Source: CAZOIA01 sp964579675 (lineage in GTDB: Bacteria; Planctomycetota; Phycisphaerae; UBA1845; PWPN01). From it: a stretch of DNA of 18,546 nt. This document shows, piece by piece, positions 14,916 to 18,546 of this stretch. How positions within the stretch are numbered: the stretch's first letter is position 1; every line of letters begins with the position of its first letter. The notes under the pieces are model-generated. The model was not told the DNA's origin. It made no database searches and was given only the letters and a program-made list of their open reading frames with translations. The position numbers and the translations under genes are program-made. The DNA is taken from the NCBI GenBank assembly GCA_964579675.1, contig CAZOIA010000114.1:1-18546 (forward strand), written 5' to 3'.

Positions 14916-15185
14916 TCAGTCCTGTGGTGGCGGCGCCACCGGCGTCGGCGTCAATGTGCCGTCCTCGGCCAACTGCAACTGCTGGATCTTCGCTTCCGCG
15001 TCCGCCAGGATGGACCGGCATCTCCGGATCAGCTTCATGCCCTTCTCGTACTGTGAGACCGACTCCTCCAGACCGATCTTCCCCTGCTCAATGGCGGCCA
15101 CGATCGATTCCAACTGAGCCTGGGCCTCTTCGAACGTCAGTTCCTTTTCCGCCGGTTCTTCCTTTTCCGATCGGTTCCCAGCCAT
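14916..15185 (-). CDS. xseB: Exodeoxyribonuclease VII small subunit
   Basis: XseB binds several copies to the catalytic subunit XseA to make exonuclease VII, which degrades single-stranded DNA from both ends. The 89-residue protein has the family pattern: LTFEEAQAQLESIVAAIEQG, then LEESVSQYEKGMKLIRRC and a closing LADAEAKIQQL helix. A Pro/Thr tail (TLTPTPVAPPPQD) is added. The ATG at 15185 gives the normal length and has GGGGGA 8 bases upstream; the longer frame to 15260 is not needed. xseA is not in this window; in many genomes the two are neighbours. Confidence 0.93.
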   Translation of the reverse strand: MAGNRSEKEEPAEKELTFEEAQAQLESIVAAIEQGKIGLEESVSQYEKGMKLIRRCRSILADAEAKIQQLQLAEDGTLTPTPVAPPPQD

Positions 15186-15230
15186 GGTCCATGTCCCCCG
15201 GGAGATCTTCTTCGTCTGTGCCTTGGTTTT

Positions 15231-15236
15231 ATTGTA
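15231..15236 (-). promoter_or_regulatory. Possible -10 box for xseB
   Basis: On the minus strand the sequence is TACAAT at 15236-15231, 45 bases before the xseB start, followed by an AT-rich stretch AAAACC. It lies next to a small GTAGT/ACTAC palindrome (15234-15247). No good -35 box is seen. Confidence 0.35.
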
Positions 15237-15349
15237 GTAGGGACTACCATGTCTCGCCATGGGTGCCGCGGTGTCGCCTCCCGCCGGGGCTGGGTGATCT
15301 GTGAGCGATCCGGCACCAGCGATCAGTCGATGGTGAGGTGAGTATCATC

Positions 15350-16717
15350 GTGCCCCGGTTCCAGGTGCCCAATCCGCTGGACCTCATGTTCTTTGCGTTC
15401 GACCGGGCGGCCCGGCGTCTGGGCCTGCCCGGCGCGTTCATCCATTTTAATCTTGAGCTGGGCGGGCAACTCGACGTCGAAGGCTTGAAACGCACCCTGG
15501 CCGCGGTGCATCGCGTGTATCCCGCCACGGGGTCTCGACTGGAGTGGTCGCCGGTGCTCGGCCGGCCTCGCTGGCGGCTGGACGTTTGCCCGCCGGACCT
15601 CGATCGTGTTGTCCAGGTCCATCGACTCCGCCCGGCGACCGAAGAGGAGCTTCAGCGCCGAATCGACGGCCTGCTCGGCACACCTGTCGATCTGGTGAAC
15701 CTGCCGCCGCTGCAGTTCCACGTCTTTCGAGGCCTCAGTGGCGGTGATCTTCTTGCCGTGCGTTGGCCCCACGCCCTCATGGATGCACGAGGCGGATGTG
15801 TCGTCATGGAAGAGATCGAACGTCTCTACCAGACGGCGCCGGATCCGTCCGCGCTGACCAGCGCCGGCGACGAGTTGCACGACGACTTCGCCCGCCTGAC
15901 CGCCGGGAACCGGGCCGGGCAAGGGCTGGCGCTGCTGCGCAAGTGGGTTGCGCCGGATCCCTCGCGGGAGTGGCGCAATGCCCAATTGCCGGTCGCCCCG
16001 GAGCTCGGCGAGCTCGGTCCATTGCGGTCTGCGGTACGACGTCTCTCCGCTGGCGAGGTCCGCCGGGTGCACGAGGTCTCGCGGCGGCTCTGCCCATCCG
16101 TCCGCTTCGGGGCGTTCCTCCGGGCCTGTGCAATCCGCGCGCTGCACCACCTCATGCCACGACCCCAACGCCCGCGCACGCGTTATTCCGTTCCCTACGT
16201 CATCGAAGGCCGAGAGCGCCCCTGCCGCAGGCCGGTGTGCCGGAACATGTTCAACCTCGAGCGCGTCGGCGTCCCCGCGGACCTGGCCCCGGACCGGGCC
16301 GGCGTCGCCAGGCTGCTCCATGATCGCACGGCCGAGATGCTGGCCGGGGGACCGACGGCTGGTTATCTGGCCACCGTGGTGAGGCTGTCGCGATTGCCCA
16401 CCGCAGTGGTGGCGGGCCTCGTGCGGCGGTCCCTGACGACCGAACCACCCTCGTGGCAGCGAGGCGAACTGGCTGAACCCCCCTCGCTGCCGATGGGGTT
16501 TCTGCGCGCTTTCACCCGTGACATGCCGACATTCTGCGGAGCCAGGCTGCTCAGGACCTACGCCTTTCGACCCCCTCTCCCCCGCGTCGGCCTAGCGGCG
16601 CAGGTCGCGGCCGAGCAAGGTCAACTCACCATCTGCGGCTTCTACTTCGAGGCCCGGGCGGCGATGATGCACCGGTTCCTCGACGAGTTCACCGCAGCTC
16701 TGCTGGAGACGGACTGA
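15350..16717 (+). CDS. HxxxD acyltransferase-like protein (condensation/WS-DGAT superfamily), copy 1
   Basis: The 455-residue protein resembles CoA-dependent or carrier-dependent acyltransferases (chloramphenicol acetyltransferase-like superfamily; condensation domains, wax ester synthase/DGAT, BAHD). The N-terminal part has PNPLDLMFF, like the PxxxDxxFL start of WS/DGAT enzymes. The active-site motif is HALMDARGG, with His at residue 141 and Asp at 145, matching HHxxxDG except that the first His is replaced by Pro (WPHALMD). The C-terminal half carries LPMGFLRAFTRDMPTFCG near the end. No signal peptide or membrane helix is obvious, so a cytoplasmic role is likely. The GTG at 15350 was chosen because AGGTGA at 15336-15341 is 8 bases upstream; the longer form from GTG 15338 overlaps it. 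It pairs with a paralog downstream. Acyl donor and acceptor are unknown. Confidence 0.82.
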   Translation: MPRFQVPNPLDLMFFAFDRAARRLGLPGAFIHFNLELGGQLDVEGLKRTLAAVHRVYPATGSRLEWSPVLGRPRWRLDVCPPDLDRVVQVHRLRPATEEELQRRIDGLLGTPVDLVNLPPLQFHVFRGLSGGDLLAVRWPHALMDARGGCVVMEEIERLYQTAPDPSALTSAGDELHDDFARLTAGNRAGQGLALLRKWVAPDPSREWRNAQLPVAPELGELGPLRSAVRRLSAGEVRRVHEVSRRLCPSVRFGAFLRACAIRALHHLMPRPQRPRTRYSVPYVIEGRERPCRRPVCRNMFNLERVGVPADLAPDRAGVARLLHDRTAEMLAGGPTAGYLATVVRLSRLPTAVVAGLVRRSLTTEPPSWQRGELAEPPSLPMGFLRAFTRDMPTFCGARLLRTYAFRPPLPRVGLAAQVAAEQGQLTICGFYFEARAAMMHRFLDEFTAALLETD

Positions 16718-16764
16718 CGGCCAGCGGGGACCAAGAACGTAAACCACCCCCTGCCCAAGGAACT

Positions 16765-16773
16765 TGCTACAAT
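16765..16773 (+). promoter_or_regulatory. Extended -10 promoter candidate before copy 2
   Basis: TGCTACAAT at 16765-16773 matches an extended -10 box (TGnTATAAT with one change) in the 111-base gap between the two acyltransferase-like genes. There is no good -35 box. It suggests the second gene may also be read independently. Confidence 0.35.
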
Positions 16774-16828
16774 GCCCCCCCGCCCGGTGTTGCACCAGCA
16801 CCGGTTCGGGATGATCGGGAGCATGCCG

Positions 16829-18202
16829 GTGGCCCGCTTTCAGCAGCCCAATCCGCTGGACCTGTTCTTCTTCGCGGCCGACCGGGCCCTGCGGCGTCTG
16901 GGTCTGCCCGGGGCCTACATTCACCTGTGCCTGGAGATGCGCAGCCGATGCGACATCGAGGGCCTCAAACGCGCCCTGGGCGTACTGTACCGGGTCTACC
17001 CGGCGGCGGGATCACGACTGGAATGCTCCCCGATTACGGGCCGGCCTCGATGGCGACTCGACGAGGATCCCCCGAATCTCGACCGCGTCGTTCGCGTCTA
17101 TCAACTCGCCCCCGCCACGGAAAGCGAGTGGCACCGCCAGGTGGAGACACTGCTCGGATGCCGCACCGACCCGTCCGGGCTGCCGCCGGTGCGGTTCCAC
17201 GTGTTTCGCGGGCTGGCTTCGGGAGATCGACTCGTCATGCGCTGGCCGCACGCCTTCATGGACGGGCGGGGCGGGGTAACGCTTCTGGAAGAAATAGACC
17301 GCCTGTACCAGCAGAAGTCGACCCCCAGCCTGGCCAGCACCGCGGGCGACGAATCGCGGGACGACTTCGGCCGGCTGATCGCCGGTGTCCCGCACGGCCG
17401 GAACCCGCGGGCACTACTGGACGGTACTCGGGGTGCCGGGCCGTCAGGCGTGCGGATCGCCCGGCTGGCCAGTGAGCCGATCTCGCCCGGACCCGGCCCG
17501 CTGCGCTGTTTCGTAAGACGTCTCTCCGCCGAGCAGACCCGCCGGGCAGAAGAAGCTGCCCTGCGCACCTGCGGGTTCGGGCGGTTTGGTGACTTCGTGC
17601 GGGCCTGTGCCATTGCCGCCCTGCATCGGGCGATGCCCAGGCCCCTGCCGACCGGCGCCAGCTACTGCATCCTGAACCTGATCGACCACCGGAAACGCCG
17701 TCACCGGGCACCCGTCTGCCGGAACCTGACCGGTGGCCTGCCCATCTTCGTGCCGGTCGGGCTCGCATCCGACCGCCGGGCGGTGGCCGACCTGGCCCGC
17801 GAACAGACGGCGGCGGCTATTGCTTCGGGAGCGATGGTTCGCCGTCTGGTTGCGGTCCAGTGGCTCACCCGGCTCCCGACCGGGCTGCTGGTGCATCTGA
17901 TGCACCGCAGTATGTCGGCCCGACACGCCGGTTTGCTTCCCGCGGGTATGGGGAACCCGCCTTCGCTGCCCCTGGGGTTTATCGGCTCGTTCAGCAAGAG
18001 AATGCCTACGTTCTGCGGCGGGGAGCTGGTCAACATTTTCGGTCTTCGGCCCGCTCCCTTTCAGTCCGGCCTCTCGGTGGACGTGAACAAGGCACAGGAC
18101 CGGATCAACCTGGCCGGCATGTTTTTCGAATCGAGGATCAGCGCCGCTGCCATGAACACGTTCCTGGACGATTTCGTGGCCGCCCTGCTGGCCCCGACCT
18201 GA
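16829..18202 (+). CDS. HxxxD acyltransferase-like protein, copy 2 (paralog of the preceding gene)
   Basis: The 457-residue protein is similar to the preceding one along its whole length. Shared blocks include PNPLDL, RRLGLPGA, RVYPA-GSRLE, GRPRWRLD, FHVFRGL, WPHA-MD-RGG, RACAI-ALH, PVCRN, PPSLP-GF and MPTFCG. The motif His and Asp fall at residues 141 and 145, the same as in copy 1. The GTG at 16829 was chosen because GGGAG at 16817-16821 lies 7 bases upstream, and the protein then begins MARFQQPNPLDL against MPRFQVPNPLDL in copy 1. ATG codons at 16823 and 16811 are alternatives. It differs from copy 1 most in the central linker (about 195-225) and lacks the same Cys/Arg-rich stretch there. 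The pair arose by tandem duplication and may now have different substrates. Confidence 0.82.
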   Translation: MARFQQPNPLDLFFFAADRALRRLGLPGAYIHLCLEMRSRCDIEGLKRALGVLYRVYPAAGSRLECSPITGRPRWRLDEDPPNLDRVVRVYQLAPATESEWHRQVETLLGCRTDPSGLPPVRFHVFRGLASGDRLVMRWPHAFMDGRGGVTLLEEIDRLYQQKSTPSLASTAGDESRDDFGRLIAGVPHGRNPRALLDGTRGAGPSGVRIARLASEPISPGPGPLRCFVRRLSAEQTRRAEEAALRTCGFGRFGDFVRACAIAALHRAMPRPLPTGASYCILNLIDHRKRRHRAPVCRNLTGGLPIFVPVGLASDRRAVADLAREQTAAAIASGAMVRRLVAVQWLTRLPTGLLVHLMHRSMSARHAGLLPAGMGNPPSLPLGFIGSFSKRMPTFCGGELVNIFGLRPAPFQSGLSVDVNKAQDRINLAGMFFESRISAAAMNTFLDDFVAALLAPT

Positions 18203-18546
18203 CCGCACCGGCCGATGGCGGCAAACTATGCCGGCCTGGGTCCGTACACGGTACACCGTTTTCTGCATCTTGCGATCTCGACGAAAGCCTCGTCCCACCA
18301 CGTCGGATGTCACCGGCAACAACGAGCCGTCCGGAAACGTCAATACCTTGTCGGGGTTTGCCGAGAACAGCCTGTTGAGCACTCGGCCCACACGTTTCAA
18401 GCGGCGGGCGCCCCCGGCCAACCCGGCAAATGCGCTGCACTCCCGAAACCCCGTAAAAATAACTCAAGCGCGCCCTCGCGCGATTCGATAGACCGAAAAG
18501 AGGCTGTGGGTCTCCGCCTTGAAAGGCGGGCAGCCTGGCTTGGAGG
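18203..18546. other. 344-bp non-coding end of the window
   Basis: No gene is supported. A frame on the minus strand (18421 downward) looks partly protein-like but runs antisense into the acyltransferase gene. The last 60 bases hold a composite stem-loop (18501-18536) and end in GGAGG (18542-18546), so a plus-strand gene may start just beyond the window. A TCAA/CGATAG pair at 18464-18491 vaguely resembles a sigma-28-type promoter. Confidence 0.5.
18501..18536 (+). promoter_or_regulatory. Composite stem-loop before a possible downstream gene
   Basis: Outer arms AGGCTG (18501-18506) and CAGCCT (18531-18536) enclose inner arms CCGCCT (18514-18519) and AGGCGG (18524-18529) with loop TGAA; a 7-base bulge lies on the 5' side. 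GGAGG follows at the window end, so this may be a leader structure that affects translation of the next gene. Confidence 0.5.

Noticed and set aside
17444..18421. Minus-strand frame with a protein-like start (LNRLFSANPDKVLTFPDGS)
   Set aside because: Only the first 70 or so residues look plausible; the rest is antisense to the second acyltransferase gene. No ribosome site or domain was seen.
18495..18546. Possible tRNA-Ser(TGA) anticodon arm CCGCCTTGAAAGGCGG at the window end
   Set aside because: The bases before it do not form a D arm or acceptor start with the needed conserved positions, and outer arms fit a plain stem-loop better.
1..18546. CRISPR array, prophage, insertion sequence or toxin-antitoxin pair
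   Set aside because: No regularly spaced repeat array, transposase, integrase or small two-gene toxin module was found on either strand.

Overview
The window is high-GC bacterial DNA carrying mostly ordinary single-copy genes. It has many orphan lipoproteins and membrane proteins, several GTG starts, a remnant of a dockerin-type EF-hand repeat, and intergenic spacers filled with hairpins and short repeats. Together these suggest a planctomycete, possibly of the Phycisphaerae type. That placement is an inference from gene style; no rRNA or single diagnostic marker is present.

Layout. 1-296 is the 3' end of a histidine kinase gene. 440-3984 (+) holds a BamE-like lipoprotein, a 765-bp spacer with repeats, then a compact run of a membrane-anchored protein, the DNA glycosylase mutM and a lipoprotein. 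3950-6544 (-) holds a small zinc-ribbon protein, fumC and a four-helix membrane protein whose 3' end overlaps the preceding lipoprotein gene. 7012-7102 (+) is tRNA-Ser(GCU), with a good promoter upstream and a Rho-independent terminator downstream. 7239-8198 (-) is a DEDDh exonuclease with an additional C-terminal domain. After a 572-bp spacer rich in hairpins and repeats comes cysC (+). 9570-12223 (-) is a two-gene unit: a DUF547 lipoprotein followed by an M20 metallopeptidase. 12224-13070 is a decayed spacer with a tRNA-like fragment and a dockerin remnant. 13071-14732 (+) is a GT39-like membrane glycosyltransferase. 14916-15185 (-) is xseB, separated from any xseA. 15350-18202 (+) is a tandem pair of paralogous acyltransferase-like proteins. 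The last 344 bases are non-coding and end in a composite hairpin followed by GGAGG, so another gene may start just outside.

How the genes relate. DNA maintenance is represented by mutM, xseB and the exonuclease, but the three are not one operon. Central metabolism is represented by fumC and sulfate activation by a solitary cysC. The GT39-like enzyme and the two HxxxD acyltransferases are compatible with cell-envelope or lipid-linked glycan modification; that link is an inference from proximity only. The most unusual parts are the tandem acyltransferase pair, the exonuclease C-terminal domain, and the intergenic repeats, including a 16-base motif seen three times with two copies inverted around a 220-bp segment. 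I did not find a convincing complete new system such as a defence island, CRISPR locus or biosynthetic cluster.
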